Shown here in pieces: positions 49,277 through 58,488 of a stretch of DNA of 64,000 nucleotides. Under the pieces are notes generated by a model, which made no database searches, was not told the DNA's origin, and saw only the letters and a program-made list of their open reading frames with translations. The stretch lies in contig JADMXW010000007.1 in the NCBI GenBank assembly GCA_015548865.1, positions 92,315 to 156,314 on the forward strand. Direction: 5' to 3'. The stretch comes from Serratia marcescens (lineage in GTDB: Bacteria; Pseudomonadota; Gammaproteobacteria; Enterobacterales; Enterobacteriaceae). A program made the position numbers and the translations under genes. Within the stretch, counting starts at the first letter, position 1; every line of letters starts with the position of its first letter.

Positions 49277-50470
49277 ATGGTGGATATGACTATCAAAGGT
49301 GCGGTCATCATTAACGACACCACGCTGCGTGATGGTGAACAAAGCCCTGGTGTGGCGTTTCGCGCCAGTGAAAAACTGGCGATTGCAGAAGCGTTGATCG
49401 AAGCGGGTGTTAAAGAACTGGAAGTTGGCACACCTGCCATGGGGGGAGATGAGCGTGCCAGAATGTCGGTGATTCGCCGTCGTTTGCCAGAAGCGGTGAT
49501 GATGACCTGGTGCCGGATGAACGTGCAGGAAATTCAACAAAGTGCAGATTTGGGGATGAATTGGGTGGATATTTCCATCCCTGCTTCCGATCGGTTACGG
49601 GAGCAGAAACTGCGCCAACCCCTCGATGCGTTGTTGCCGCAGCTATCGCAATTGATTGCACTGGCACGCCAGCAGGGGCTTCGCGTCTGCGTGGGGTGTG
49701 AGGACGCTTCCCGCGCCAGTGATGACACCTTAGCCACGCTGGCGCAGGCGGCGCACGCTGCTGGCGCAGAGCGCTTGCGCTTCGCTGATACGCTAGGCGT
49801 GCTCGATCCCTTTACCACCTTCACCCGCATCAGTGCCTTGCGGCAAGTCTGGGCAGGGCAAATCGAAATGCATGCCCATAACGATTTGGGGATGGCAACG
49901 GCAAACACGCTGGCAGCAGTCAACGCGGGAGCGACCCATGTGAACACCACGGTGTTAGGGCTTGGTGAGCGTGCGGGAAATGCGGCGTTGGAAACGGTGG
50001 CACTGGCGCTGGAGCGCTGTCTGGGATACGACAGCGGTATCCATTTTCCGCTGTTGCCTGCGCTGTGCCAACGGGTAGCGAACGCTGCGCAGCGTACGAT
50101 CGATAAGCAGCAACCGTTGGTCGGCGAGCAGGTGTTTACCCATGAGTCCGGCGTTCACGTCGCTGCACTGTTGCAAGATAGCGGCAGTTACCAGGAAATT
50201 GAACCGTCATTGTTAGGGCGTGAATATCGACTGGTGCTGGGTAAGCATTCCGGTCGTCAGGCTGTGGAAGGCATTTTTGCCCGTCTGGGATATCAGCCGG
50301 ATGTGGCGCAGACGGCGGCACTGTTAACCGCTGTGCGCGAGTTTGCCGAAAGCGCCAAGCGTAATCCGCTGGATTATGAACTGCTAGAGATGTTTCAGTC
50401 GCTGTGCGACAACTCGTTACTTCCGGGGAGGCGGGACGATGGAATGGTTCTACCAACTGCCCGGCGTTGA
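49277..50470 (+). CDS. nifV: Homocitrate synthase NifV
   Basis: 397 residues. Condenses acetyl-CoA with 2-oxoglutarate to homocitrate, the organic ligand of FeMo-co. It has the family signatures [17 protein letters not shown] and [17 protein letters not shown] (metal-binding histidines). A second in-frame ATG lies 9 nt downstream. The end overlaps nifW by 32 nt. Confidence 0.96.
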   Translation: MVDMTIKGAVIINDTTLRDGEQSPGVAFRASEKLAIAEALIEAGVKELEVGTPAMGGDERARMSVIRRRLPEAVMMTWCRMNVQEIQQSADLGMNWVDISIPASDRLREQKLRQPLDALLPQLSQLIALARQQGLRVCVGCEDASRASDDTLATLAQAAHAAGAERLRFADTLGVLDPFTTFTRISALRQVWAGQIEMHAHNDLGMATANTLAAVNAGATHVNTTVLGLGERAGNAALETVALALERCLGYDSGIHFPLLPALCQRVANAAQRTIDKQQPLVGEQVFTHESGVHVAALLQDSGSYQEIEPSLLGREYRLVLGKHSGRQAVEGIFARLGYQPDVAQTAALLTAVREFAESAKRNPLDYELLEMFQSLCDNSLLPGRRDDGMVLPTARR

Positions 50471-50696
50471 AACGCTGGACAGCGCCGAGGCTTTTTTCAA
50501 GTTTTTCTGTGTACCTTATGAAACGCAGGAGCTTCAGGCGTGCAACCTGACGGTGCTCAGCGAGTTTCATCGCCGCCTGCGCGCAGCGGTACCGCTGCGT
50601 AATTCGCTGGAACTGGCACCGGATGCCGATTGGCAACTGGCTCGCCGTCTGCTGGCCGAGAGTTACCAGAGCAAACGACCGGGGGCAGTATCATGA
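50439..50696 (+). CDS. nifW: Nitrogenase-stabilising protein NifW
   Basis: 85 residues, the usual length, with [20 protein letters not shown] at the start. It interacts with NifDK and is linked to oxygen protection or late maturation in other diazotrophs. It overlaps nifV at its start and nifZ by 4 nt at its end. Confidence 0.95.
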   Translation: MEWFYQLPGVETLDSAEAFFKFFCVPYETQELQACNLTVLSEFHRRLRAAVPLRNSLELAPDADWQLARRLLAESYQSKRPGAVS

Positions 50697-51136
50697 TGGC
50701 GCGCTTCGAGTTTGGTGATGCGGTGCGGGTGGTGCGCCCACTGCGCAATGATGGCACGGTGGCGGGGCTAAAACGCGGTGAACTGCTGGTACGGCGCGGT
50801 AGCATAGGCTATGTGCGCGAGTGGGGAACCTTTCTACAGGATCAACTGATTTACCAGGTTCATTTTCTCGACAGCGACAGGATTATTGGCTGCCGCGCAC
50901 AAGAGCTGATCGCAGCGGATGCCCCCTGGCATCGTGGAGAGTTTCAATACGGTGACCGTGTGATTTGCATGCAAGCACTGGCAGTAAACGGTGAACCTGT
51001 GGTGCATCCCGGTCAACAGGGGCAAATTCAGGCTACCGATCAGGGGGAGCGGGGAGAGTGTTACACCGTGATGTTCGGCGAACGCTGGTTTCAGGTACCT
51101 TCCAGTGCGCTGGAACTGTGTGAGGAGGCGTACTGA
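50693..51136 (+). CDS. nifZ: P-cluster maturation protein NifZ
   Basis: 147 residues from the ATG at 50693, which overlaps the nifW stop (ATGA). Two NifZ repeats are visible: FEFGDAVRVVRPLRNDGTV and FQYGDRVICMQALAVNG. It assists formation of the second P-cluster of NifDK. The longer frame upstream lies inside nifW and is not used. The stop overlaps the nifM start (TGATG). Confidence 0.95.
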   Translation: MMARFEFGDAVRVVRPLRNDGTVAGLKRGELLVRRGSIGYVREWGTFLQDQLIYQVHFLDSDRIIGCRAQELIAADAPWHRGEFQYGDRVICMQALAVNGEPVVHPGQQGQIQATDQGERGECYTVMFGERWFQVPSSALELCEEAY

Positions 51137-51927
51137 TGTTGCCCTGGCAGCGTTTCAGCCAGTGGCAACTGGCACACAAGTTGTGGAACATGTCGCCCGA
51201 AACCTTATCCCCTGAGCGCCAACGTGCGCTGGAACGGCAGCTTGCCTCTCAGTTGCAACTGGAACAGGCTGTGGTAGATGCCGCATTGCAACACCAACCG
51301 GCGCTTTCTGAGGCGTTAACCCAGGGCGTGACAGAGTCGTTAGATGCTGCGCTCAGTGAGGCGGGCTTCTCGGCGGCCGAGCGGCAAGCGGTGATTTTGC
51401 ATCATACCCTGATGGAATGGCAGATGGCTCAGGTGTCAGCGTTGGTACCCGAACCGACTCCCGCAGATGTGGATGACTGGTATCAGCGTCATGCCGATCG
51501 TTTTTGCCGCCCAGAACAACGGCTGGCGCGACATCTGTTGTTAACCGTTGATGAGGGCGAAGAAGAAATCGTCAAAGCGCAAATTCTGACTTTGCGGGAT
51601 AAACTCACCCGTGAAGGGGAAAACTTTGCTTCATTGGCGGAACGCTACTCGCAGTGCCCGACGGCGATGCAGGGCGGGGTGTTAGGCTGGGTCAGCCGCG
51701 GCTTGCTGTTTGCTCCACTGGAGCAGGCGCTGTTTACGCTACCATCGGGGGCGTTAAGCTTGCCCGTTGCGACAGATTTGGGCTGGCATTTGTTGCAGTG
51801 CGAAGCGGTTCGGCCAGAAACACCGTTAGCACGAGAAGATGCCTTGCCGAAGGTGTATCAACACTTGTTGCATTTGCGACAAAAACAGCAGCAGCGCACC
51901 TGGCTGCGCAGTCTGATACACGCTTAA
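51136..51927 (+). CDS. nifM: NifH maturation peptidyl-prolyl isomerase NifM
   Basis: 263 residues. An N-terminal helical region is followed by a parvulin-type PPIase domain (about residues 125-230), with LARHLLLTVDEGEEE and CPTAMQGGVLGWVSRGLL typical of the fold. It is required for folding of active NifH in Klebsiella and Azotobacter. Its start overlaps the nifZ stop by one base. Last gene of nifUSVWZM. It is followed within 6 bp by the end of a convergent gene, with no clear terminator. Confidence 0.95.
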   Translation: MLPWQRFSQWQLAHKLWNMSPETLSPERQRALERQLASQLQLEQAVVDAALQHQPALSEALTQGVTESLDAALSEAGFSAAERQAVILHHTLMEWQMAQVSALVPEPTPADVDDWYQRHADRFCRPEQRLARHLLLTVDEGEEEIVKAQILTLRDKLTREGENFASLAERYSQCPTAMQGGVLGWVSRGLLFAPLEQALFTLPSGALSLPVATDLGWHLLQCEAVRPETPLAREDALPKVYQHLLHLRQKQQQRTWLRSLIHA

Positions 51928-51933
51928 AGGCGG

Positions 51934-52347
51934 CTAGCATTTTTTCATCATTTTCACATAGGCAACCCCCTCTTTGTGACATACTTCACCCGCCACCTGA
52001 AACCCAAAACGGGCATAAAATTCAGTGGCGGTGAGTCGGGCGTTCAACATGATGTCATTAATTCCCCCTGCATGGAGTTGTTCTAATACTTGTTTTAACA
52101 GGGCGCTGCCATATCCTTGACGCTGAAAAGCTGCATCAGTAGCGAATTTACGTATCTGCCTGGCCGTGTTGTCGAGTGGGAAAACAGAGAGACAACTAAT
52201 AAGCGCATCGTTGAAATAGAGTCCATAGTGCTGAGCGTGTTCATCGCCTTCCATACGCACAAAATCGAGAGGGCGATCGGGCCAGAGTTCTTTCTGCCGC
52301 AGCGGCAGACAGGCGTCAGCCGTGATAGAGAGGATGGTGATTGGCAT
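51934..52347 (-). CDS. GNAT-family acetyltransferase
   Basis: 137 residues with the acetyl-CoA binding motif QRQGYGSALLKQVLEQ and the FYARFGFQVAGE region of YjcF/ElaA-like GNAT proteins. The substrate is unknown. It lies between nifM and nifF, where Klebsiella has no gene, and is transcribed in the same direction as nifF. A 14-bp hairpin separates it from nifF, and no sigma-54 promoter was seen for it. It may be an old neighbour caught in the cluster or a later insertion. Confidence 0.85.
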   Translation of the reverse strand: MPITILSITADACLPLRQKELWPDRPLDFVRMEGDEHAQHYGLYFNDALISCLSVFPLDNTARQIRKFATDAAFQRQGYGSALLKQVLEQLHAGGINDIMLNARLTATEFYARFGFQVAGEVCHKEGVAYVKMMKKC

Positions 52348-52577
52348 GGTGTTCTCGTTCGGTGTTTTAAATGTATATAAGTATCAAGACTATGACGAAA
52401 CGGACTGAAAAGAAAAGGGGAACATCTCCAAGCGGATAACAACGTCTGTCGTCAAGCGAAGTGCGGCGATGGGGTCATAGTAGTGTAAGCACCGACAAAT
52501 TTACCCGGATCAAATTTGAACGGCCTCTCGTCGTGACTCCCCGGAAAGCAAGCTTATGTCTAAAGAGGTTACCAATA

Positions 52578-52616
52578 TAATAAGGCGCATTTGCGGTAAC
52601 AGAATGCGCCTTATTA
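52578..52616. terminator. Terminator-like hairpin after nifF
   Basis: TAATAAGGCGCATT, an 11-nt loop, then AATGCGCCTTATTA, a 14-bp perfect stem just downstream of the nifF stop. The 230 bp between it and the GNAT gene hold nothing else recognisable. Confidence 0.65.
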
Positions 52617-52628
52617 TTCATGCCACTA

Positions 52629-53162
52629 TCAAGCAGCCAATGCGTTTTTTATCTGTTCAAGCCAACTGTCCAGCCGCTCATCTGTCAGATCGTACTGATT
52701 GTCTTGATCCAACGCCAGGCCGACAAACCGATCGTCGATAAGCGCGGCGGAAGTATTGAAATCATAACCTGCATTCGGCCAGGCACCGACAACACGAGCA
52801 CCTCGCTCGGTCACTGCGTCATACAATACTTTCATGCCGCTGACAAAATTATCTGGGTAACCGACCTGATCGCCCAAACCGAACAGCGCAACGGTTTTGT
52901 CTGCCAGTTCAGCACCTGACAATCCGTCAATAAACTCTTGCCAGGATTCGCTTTCGCAGCCCGCATCCACACCCGGTAACTGTCCTTTCCCCAGTGTGGG
53001 GGTGCCTAGCAGAAGTACCGGATAGGAGAGAAAACTGTCCAGCGAGGTACGGTTAATATTGACCGGTTCGTCTGCTGCGTCTCCCAGCTTTTTGTGAATC
53101 AACTTGGCTATCTTGCGGGTTTTTCCCGTATCAGTGCCAAAAAAAATACCAATGTTCGCCAT
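52629..53162 (-). CDS. nifF: Nitrogenase flavodoxin NifF
   Basis: 177 residues from the ATG at 53162, preceded by AGGAG; the frame extends upstream over the promoter and is not used there. The FMN phosphate loop FFGTDTGKTRK is at residues 7-17 and FGLGDQVGYPDNFVSGM marks the long-chain flavodoxin. It carries electrons from NifJ to NifH. Divergent from nifLA, with its own sigma-54 promoter. Confidence 0.96.
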   Translation of the reverse strand: MANIGIFFGTDTGKTRKIAKLIHKKLGDAADEPVNINRTSLDSFLSYPVLLLGTPTLGKGQLPGVDAGCESESWQEFIDGLSGAELADKTVALFGLGDQVGYPDNFVSGMKVLYDAVTERGARVVGAWPNAGYDFNTSAALIDDRFVGLALDQDNQYDLTDERLDSWLEQIKNALAA

Positions 53163-53249
53163 AACATGCTCCTGACTGACAAGATGAGAGTGGAAAGACA
53201 ACCGCCCGCAGGCGGTGAGTATCTGCATGCCTTCTTGTGACGAGTCTGG

Positions 53250-53265
53250 TGCGAAGATCGTGCCA
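53250..53265 (-). promoter_or_regulatory. Sigma-54 promoter of nifF
   Basis: On the minus strand TGGCAC-GATCTT-CGCA has GG-N10-GC spacing, 88 bp upstream of the nifF start. No TGT-N10-ACA site was seen in the shared nifF-nifL region. Confidence 0.8.
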
Positions 53266-53294
53266 GATTTTTGTTGAGTGCCGTTGGTGATAAT

Positions 53295-53313
53295 TTGCAC
53301 ACTTATGGCGCAA
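53295..53313. promoter_or_regulatory. NtrC-like site 1 upstream of nifLA
   Basis: TTGCAC-ACTTAT-GGCGCAA is close to the NtrC palindrome TGCAC-N6-GGTGCA. Its centre lies about 150 bp upstream of the nifL -24 element. Confidence 0.65.
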
Positions 53314-53317
53314 TATT

Positions 53318-53334
53318 GCACTATTAGAGAACGT
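53318..53334. promoter_or_regulatory. NtrC-like site 2 upstream of nifLA (degenerate)
   Basis: TGCACTATTAGAGAACG has one good half site and one poor half site. Its centre is 22 bp from site 1, the same relative spacing as the paired NtrC sites upstream of Klebsiella nifLA. Confidence 0.5.
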
Positions 53335-53451
53335 TTTCGTTCCTACACCAACAACTGAAATACGGTGTTTGTCTTGAGAAAATGCCGTTACCGTATGAAA
53401 TGGCGAAAAAACCCGCATCAGGATCAATATTCAGGCGAGTTAATGAATAAA

Positions 53452-53468
53452 AGGTGCAATGTTTGCAT
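53452..53468 (+). promoter_or_regulatory. Sigma-54 promoter of nifLA
   Basis: AGGTGCAATGTTTGCAT has GG-N10-GC spacing and resembles the Klebsiella nifL promoter AGGGCGCACGGTTTGCAT, including its non-standard -24 region. Confidence 0.82.
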
Positions 53469-53567
53469 GGATATTGGTGCCGGTAACAGGCCGGATAAGG
53501 TTGTCAGATCGTGGCACAAATTGTTGCGAATCTGACATAACGGCACCTGTTGTTGTAAGGATAAGCC

Positions 53568-55088
53568 ATGAGCATGAACCTGATGACGGAGTCTTTCCCG
53601 CTGGGGGAGATCGCCAGCCATTTATCGCGCCAGCATCCGGCGCTGTTTTCCACCGTGGTGGAGCAATCGTCTGTGGCCATATCCTTAACGGATCCGCAGG
53701 GACGCATTGTGTACACCAACCCGGCGTTTTGTCGCTTGACCGGATTTTCTCTGTCGCAACTGCTAGGGGAGAATCACCGCATACTGGCCAGCCAGCAGAC
53801 GCCGCACGAGGTCTATCAGGAGATGTGGCATACCCTGCTGCAAGGGGAGGCGTGGCGTGGGCAACTGATTAACCGTCGCAATGACGGCAGCCTTTATTTA
53901 GCGGATATCGACATTACCCCGATTGTGAACTCCCAGGGAGAATTGGAACACTATCTGGCAATGCACAAGGATATCAGCGCCCGCTATGCCCTCGAACAAC
54001 GGTTGCGTAACCATATGACGCTGACCACGGCGGTGCTGAACAATATCCCTGCGGCCGTGGTGGTTGTGGATGAAAACGAACGTGTGATTATGGATAACCT
54101 GGCATACAAAACCCTGTGTGCCGATTGTGGCGGGCAGGAAGTGTTGGCGGTGCTGGATTACCACAACAATAAAGCTGCGTTACGCGAGGGGGTGCCACAA
54201 CCAGTGTTGGTGCGTGGAATGACGCGCTGGCTTACGCTGGGCATCTGGGCATTACCAGGGGTCAATGAAGAAGCAAGCCGCTATTTCACTGACAGCGCAT
54301 TACCCCGCACGTTGATTGTGATCACCGATTGTACCGAACAGCAACAACAGCAACAGCAAGGGCAACTCGACAGGCTGAAGCAACAGATTACCAGTGGCAC
54401 CTTACTGGCGGCGATCCGTGAATCGCTGGATGCGGCGCTGGTGCAACTTAACTGCCCGCTTAACATGCTGGCGGCGGCACGTCGCCTTAACGGTGGAGAT
54501 CGCAGCAGCGTGGCACTGGAATCCGCTTGGCGAGAGGGTGAAGAGGCCGTGGCGCGATTACAGGCATGTCGCCCATCGCTGGCATTTGAAACGGCGGGAG
54601 AGTGGCCGGTAAAAACGTTACTGGACGACCTTATTGCCTTGTATCACACGCGTTTTAACGGTCAGGACAGCTTGCACTCTGTGCTGGCATCGCCGCAATT
54701 GTTAGGGTTTGGTCAACGTACTCAGGTGCTGGCGTGCCTTTGCTTGTGGCTCGATCGCACACTGGCATTGTCTGCGGAGATAGCGTCTGCAGAGCCAGTG
54801 TTGACCAAGGCCCTTCCCTTTTCACTGGCTGTGCAGATCTATGCCCGAGAAGAGGGCGGTTGGCTGTCGCTCTATATCGAAGACAATGTGCCCTTGATGC
54901 AGGTGCGCTACGCCGCTGCGGCGGCAGCCACCATTAGCACACCGGGTAAAGGTATGGAGCTTCGATTGATACAAACGCTGGTAGCGCACCATCAGGGCGC
55001 TATCGATCTGACATCGCGTCCGGCGGGTGGTACCTGCCTTACGCTCCGTTTTCCCCTCTCTGCTGTGTTGACTGGAGGTGCAAAATGA
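53568..55088 (+). CDS. nifL: NifL, redox- and nitrogen-responsive anti-activator of NifA
   Basis: 506 residues. A first PAS domain (about 24-135; ISLTDPQGRIVYTNPAFCRLTG) should bind FAD. A second PAS-like domain, a glutamine-rich linker (EQQQQQQQGQLDRLKQQ) and a degenerate histidine-kinase-like C-terminus follow. NifL binds and inhibits NifA when oxygen or fixed nitrogen is present; GlnK relieves this in Klebsiella. Cotranscribed with nifA through a 4-nt ATGA overlap. Confidence 0.95.
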   Translation: MSMNLMTESFPLGEIASHLSRQHPALFSTVVEQSSVAISLTDPQGRIVYTNPAFCRLTGFSLSQLLGENHRILASQQTPHEVYQEMWHTLLQGEAWRGQLINRRNDGSLYLADIDITPIVNSQGELEHYLAMHKDISARYALEQRLRNHMTLTTAVLNNIPAAVVVVDENERVIMDNLAYKTLCADCGGQEVLAVLDYHNNKAALREGVPQPVLVRGMTRWLTLGIWALPGVNEEASRYFTDSALPRTLIVITDCTEQQQQQQQGQLDRLKQQITSGTLLAAIRESLDAALVQLNCPLNMLAAARRLNGGDRSSVALESAWREGEEAVARLQACRPSLAFETAGEWPVKTLLDDLIALYHTRFNGQDSLHSVLASPQLLGFGQRTQVLACLCLWLDRTLALSAEIASAEPVLTKALPFSLAVQIYAREEGGWLSLYIEDNVPLMQVRYAAAAAATISTPGKGMELRLIQTLVAHHQGAIDLTSRPAGGTCLTLRFPLSAVLTGGAK

Positions 55089-56650
55089 CTCGCGTACCTG
55101 ATACTGGGAATGTGGTGTGGCGTTTCGATCTTTCGCAGCAATTTACTGCTATTCAGCGCCTCAGCGGGGCGTTGAGCCGTGCGACAACCGTGCGCGAGGC
55201 TCTTCAGTCAGTGCTGCGCGTGTTGCATGATGATGCCTTTATGCAGCATGGCATGATTTGTCTCTACGACACACAGCGCGGCGTGTTAGCGGTGGAAGCG
55301 CTGCACGAAGCGGATGAGCAGTTGATCGCCAGCGGCAGTCAGGTTCGTTATCGACCCGGAGAGGGGTTGGTGGGAACCGTGCTGTCTCAGCATCAACCGT
55401 TGGTGTTGCCTCGGGTGGCTGACGACCAGCGGTTTCTGGATCGCCTTGGCCTGTATGACTATAACTTGCCGTTTATTGCCGTTCCTCTGTTTGGGATAGA
55501 GACGCAACCGATTGGCGTTCTGGCTGCCCAACCTATGGCTCGCTATGAAGAACGGCTTCCGGCCTGCACACGATTTCTGGAAACGGTCGCCAATATGGTG
55601 GCGCAAACGGTGCGATTGATGCAGCCTGCACGTCCGGTGGCAGAAGCGCCAAGCCCGGTGGAACGGGCTCCTGTCTGTGCCACTCCGCGTTCGTTTGGGT
55701 TTGAAAACATGGTGGGGAAAAGTGCTGCGATGCGCCAAACCATGGAGATTATCCGCCAGGTATCGCGTTGGGACACCACGGTATTGGTGCAAGGAGAAAG
55801 CGGTACCGGTAAGGAACTGGTGGCTAACGCCATTCATCACCATTCGCCTCGTGCAGCCGCACCTTTTGTGAAATTCAATTGCGCTGCCTTGCCAGATAAC
55901 CTGCTGGAAAGCGAACTGTTCGGCCATGAAAAAGGCGCGTTTACCGGTGCGGTTCGCCAGCGTAAAGGACGGTTTGAACTGGCGGATGGCGGTACGCTTT
56001 TTCTTGATGAAATCGGCGAAAGCAGCGCCTCGTTTCAGGCCAAACTGCTGCGTATTTTGCAGGAGGGTGAGATGGAGCGGGTTGGTGGAGATGAAACGCT
56101 GCGGGTGAATGTGCGTATTATCGCTGCAACTAACCGCAATCTGGAAGAAGAGGTGCGTGCCGGCCATTTTCGAGAGGATCTTTACTATCGTCTGAACGTG
56201 ATGCCCTTGGCGCTACCGCCATTGCGCGAGCGTCAGGAGGATATTGCCGAACTGGCGCACTTTTTGGTGCGTAAGATTGGTCAACATCAAGGACGTGCGT
56301 TGCGTATCAGCGATGGCGCAATCCGTTTGCTGATGAGCTACAGCTGGCCAGGCAACGTGCGCGAGCTGGAGAACTGTCTGGAACGCTCCGCCGTGATGTC
56401 GGAAAGCGGACTGATCGACAGAGACGTCATTTTGTTCAATCACCGCGAGGCCGCGCCCAAGGTGAGTGTGGCTGCACCTGTGCACGAAGAAAGTTGGCTG
56501 GATCAATCGCTCGATGAGCGGCAGCGGCTGATTGCCGCGCTGGAGAAAACTGGCTGGGTGCAGGCGAAAGCGGCACGGCTGCTGGGTATGACACCGCGCC
56601 AGGTGGCCTACCGTATCCAGACGCTTGATATCAATATGCATCGGTTATAG
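55085..56650 (+). CDS. nifA: NifA, sigma-54 activator of nif operons
   Basis: 521 residues: N-terminal GAF domain (about 20-165), AAA+ domain with Walker A GESGTGKE at 237-244, the sigma-54 contact loop GAFTGA at 284-289 and LFLDEIGE, and a Fis-type helix-turn-helix at the end ([19 protein letters not shown]). The linker before the HTH lacks the C-x4-C motif of oxygen-sensitive rhizobial NifA, which fits control by NifL. It binds the TGT-N10-ACA sites listed here. Confidence 0.97.
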   Translation: MTRVPDTGNVVWRFDLSQQFTAIQRLSGALSRATTVREALQSVLRVLHDDAFMQHGMICLYDTQRGVLAVEALHEADEQLIASGSQVRYRPGEGLVGTVLSQHQPLVLPRVADDQRFLDRLGLYDYNLPFIAVPLFGIETQPIGVLAAQPMARYEERLPACTRFLETVANMVAQTVRLMQPARPVAEAPSPVERAPVCATPRSFGFENMVGKSAAMRQTMEIIRQVSRWDTTVLVQGESGTGKELVANAIHHHSPRAAAPFVKFNCAALPDNLLESELFGHEKGAFTGAVRQRKGRFELADGGTLFLDEIGESSASFQAKLLRILQEGEMERVGGDETLRVNVRIIAATNRNLEEEVRAGHFREDLYYRLNVMPLALPPLRERQEDIAELAHFLVRKIGQHQGRALRISDGAIRLLMSYSWPGNVRELENCLERSAVMSESGLIDRDVILFNHREAAPKVSVAAPVHEESWLDQSLDERQRLIAALEKTGWVQAKAARLLGMTPRQVAYRIQTLDINMHRL

Positions 56651-56723
56651 GTTTTTTTGCAGGCGGTCAGCTGTGCGCGTTAACTCACGAGGTTATTTGC
56701 ATCGTGCATTGCACGCGCGCCGA

Positions 56724-56753
56724 CACGGGGTGTTCAAACGCCATCACCCCGTG
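56724..56753 (+). terminator. Hairpin after nifA
   Basis: CACGGGGTG, a 12-nt loop, then CACCCCGTG, followed by cttcttggttttt. Probably ends the nifLA transcript. Confidence 0.6.
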
Positions 56754-56909
56754 CTTCTTGGTTTTTCGCAGCGCCAGACTGATGACAAAGTGACTTTACC
56801 TCTCGTCCACCTCGGCGTAATTTCTTATGCGACAACAACCAACACATTGAAAAACACGACCTTGTATCAGGAATCACTCCCTGAACCTCACAACAAGAAC
56901 ACAAGCACC

Positions 56910-56964
56910 TTGTCGGGATTGTGGGATTAAAGACATTGTCGCGCCACTGCAACAATCCCGACAA
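56910..56964. repeat. 13-bp inverted repeat upstream of nifB, overlapping the NifA site
   Basis: TTGTCGGGATTGT (56910-56922) and ACAATCCCGACAA (56952-56964) are exact inverted copies 29 bp apart. The left arm ends in the TGT of the NifA site. It could be a binding site for another factor or an RNA structure. Confidence 0.5.
56920..56935. promoter_or_regulatory. NifA upstream activator site of nifB
   Basis: TGT-GGGATTAAAG-ACA, about 94 bp upstream of the nifB -24 element. Confidence 0.7.
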
Positions 56965-57028
56965 AACCAGAACGCAAATAACTTCTTTATTTTATTGTTT
57001 ATAAACATATTTTCATCGGTTGTTCAAA

Positions 57029-57044
57029 CGGTACGGGCTTTGCA
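57029..57044 (+). promoter_or_regulatory. Sigma-54 promoter of nifBQ
   Basis: CGGTACGGGCTTTGCA has GG-N10-GC spacing and resembles the Klebsiella nifB promoter (TGGTACAGCATTTGCA). It is 37 bp upstream of the nifB ATG. Confidence 0.85.
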
Positions 57045-57081
57045 GCAGCTTAAGCAGGATTCCGTAACCGTAGGCATTATT

Positions 57082-58488
57082 ATGACAGCATGTCCTTCCG
57101 CATCCGGCGCAGCAGGCTGCCGGACATCTCAGTTCAACGGGGTGACGCCGTTGCAGTCCAGCAAAGCCGCGCACCATCCTTGCTATTCAGTGAGTGGTCA
57201 TCACCGTTTCGCACGTATGCATCTGGCGGTGGCGCCTGCCTGTAATTTGCAATGCAACTATTGCAACCGCAAGTACGATTGCAGCAATGAATCACGTCCT
57301 GGCGTGGTATCGACATTGCTGACGCCTGAACAAGCCGTCGCACAGGCGCGCCAGGTGGCGGCAGCGATCCCACAGCTATCAGTGGTGGGTATTGCTGGGC
57401 CTGGCGATCCGCTGGCTAATCTGACGCGCACGTTTAACACCTTAACTCAACTACGTGAGCAACTTCCCGATGTGAAACTGTGCCTTTCCACCAATGGTTT
57501 ACTGTTGCCAGAAGCGGTAGATCGTCTGCTGGATGTTGGCGTGGATCATGTCACCGTAACGCTCAATACGCTGGATCCCGCCGTCGCCGCGCAGATCTAT
57601 GCCTGGCTATGGTTGGATGGAGAGCGCTATACCGGTGAAGAGGCAGGCCGAATACTGCTGGCGCGGCAGGAAGAGGGGATCCGTCGTCTTACGGAGCGAG
57701 GCGTTTTGGTGAAAATCAACTCGGTTCTGATTCCCGAGATCAATGAAGCTTCTATGCTGGCTGTCAGTGAGAAGGCCCGCGATTGGGGGGCTTTTTTACA
57801 CAATATTATGCCGCTGATTGCGCGCCCAGAACACGGCACGGTCTTTGGTCTGCAAGGCCAGCCAGAACCGGATGCGGAGTGTATGGCGCGCGTGCGGGCG
57901 CGCTGTGGTCAGGTGATGCCACAAATGTCACATTGCCAACAGTGTCGTGCAGATGCGATCGGTATGCTCGGTGAGGATCGCAGCCAGCAGTTTCCGTTAT
58001 CAGCATTGCCCGCAACACCGCAGCCGTATACACCGTTGATGCATCAGCGTGCACAGTTGCATGCCAGCATTGCGACGCACGGTGAGTCGGAGGAACAAGA
58101 GGCGTGTTTGGTGGCGGTGGCTTCCTCTCAGGGTGATGTTATTGATCAGCACTTTGGGCATGCACAACGCTTCCAGATTTACAGTTTGTCGGCAGCGGGC
58201 GTGGTGCGAGTGAATGAACGTTTTACACCGCAATATTGTCATGGCAGCGCAGAGTGCCCGCCAGAAGAGAATGGTGATCGCATGGCGAGACTGCTTGAAC
58301 TGCTGGCGGATGTACAAGCGGTATTTTGTGCACGCATAGGCTACGGCCCCTGGCAGCAATTAGAGCAGCGCGGTATTCAACCCTGTGTAGAGGGGGCATG
58401 GCAAAACGTGACTGAGGTGCTGAGCGACTGGTGGCAACAACGGCAAGGGCAGTCTGCTGCAGAGCCCAAGGCACAAGGGGCAGCCTGA
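57082..58488 (+). CDS. nifB: FeMo-cofactor core synthase NifB
   Basis: 468 residues from the ATG at 57082. Upstream in-frame starts lie in the promoter. Radical-SAM cysteines are at 54, 58 and 61 (CNLQCNYC), followed by the conserved GPGDPLAN. A C-terminal NifX-like domain (about 340-460; GDVIDQHFGHAQRF) is fused, as in Klebsiella. It builds the 8Fe-9S-C NifB-cofactor from 4Fe-4S clusters and S-adenosylmethionine. The ribosome-binding site is weak (AGGC). The stop overlaps the nifQ start by one base. Confidence 0.97.
   Translation: MTACPSASGAAGCRTSQFNGVTPLQSSKAAHHPCYSVSGHHRFARMHLAVAPACNLQCNYCNRKYDCSNESRPGVVSTLLTPEQAVAQARQVAAAIPQLSVVGIAGPGDPLANLTRTFNTLTQLREQLPDVKLCLSTNGLLLPEAVDRLLDVGVDHVTVTLNTLDPAVAAQIYAWLWLDGERYTGEEAGRILLARQEEGIRRLTERGVLVKINSVLIPEINEASMLAVSEKARDWGAFLHNIMPLIARPEHGTVFGLQGQPEPDAECMARVRARCGQVMPQMSHCQQCRADAIGMLGEDRSQQFPLSALPATPQPYTPLMHQRAQLHASIATHGESEEQEACLVAVASSQGDVIDQHFGHAQRFQIYSLSAAGVVRVNERFTPQYCHGSAECPPEENGDRMARLLELLADVQAVFCARIGYGPWQQLEQRGIQPCVEGAWQNVTEVLSDWWQQRQGQSAAEPKAQGAA

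Noticed and set aside
53512..53527. TGGCAC...TTGC close to the nifL start, looking like a sigma-54 promoter.
   Set aside because: GG and GC are separated by 11 bases instead of 10. The GG-N10-GC at 53452-53468 resembles the known nifL promoter better.
55286..56167. A 293-codon antisense frame over nifA.
   Set aside because: Shadow of nifA with His/Arg-rich composition and no family resemblance.
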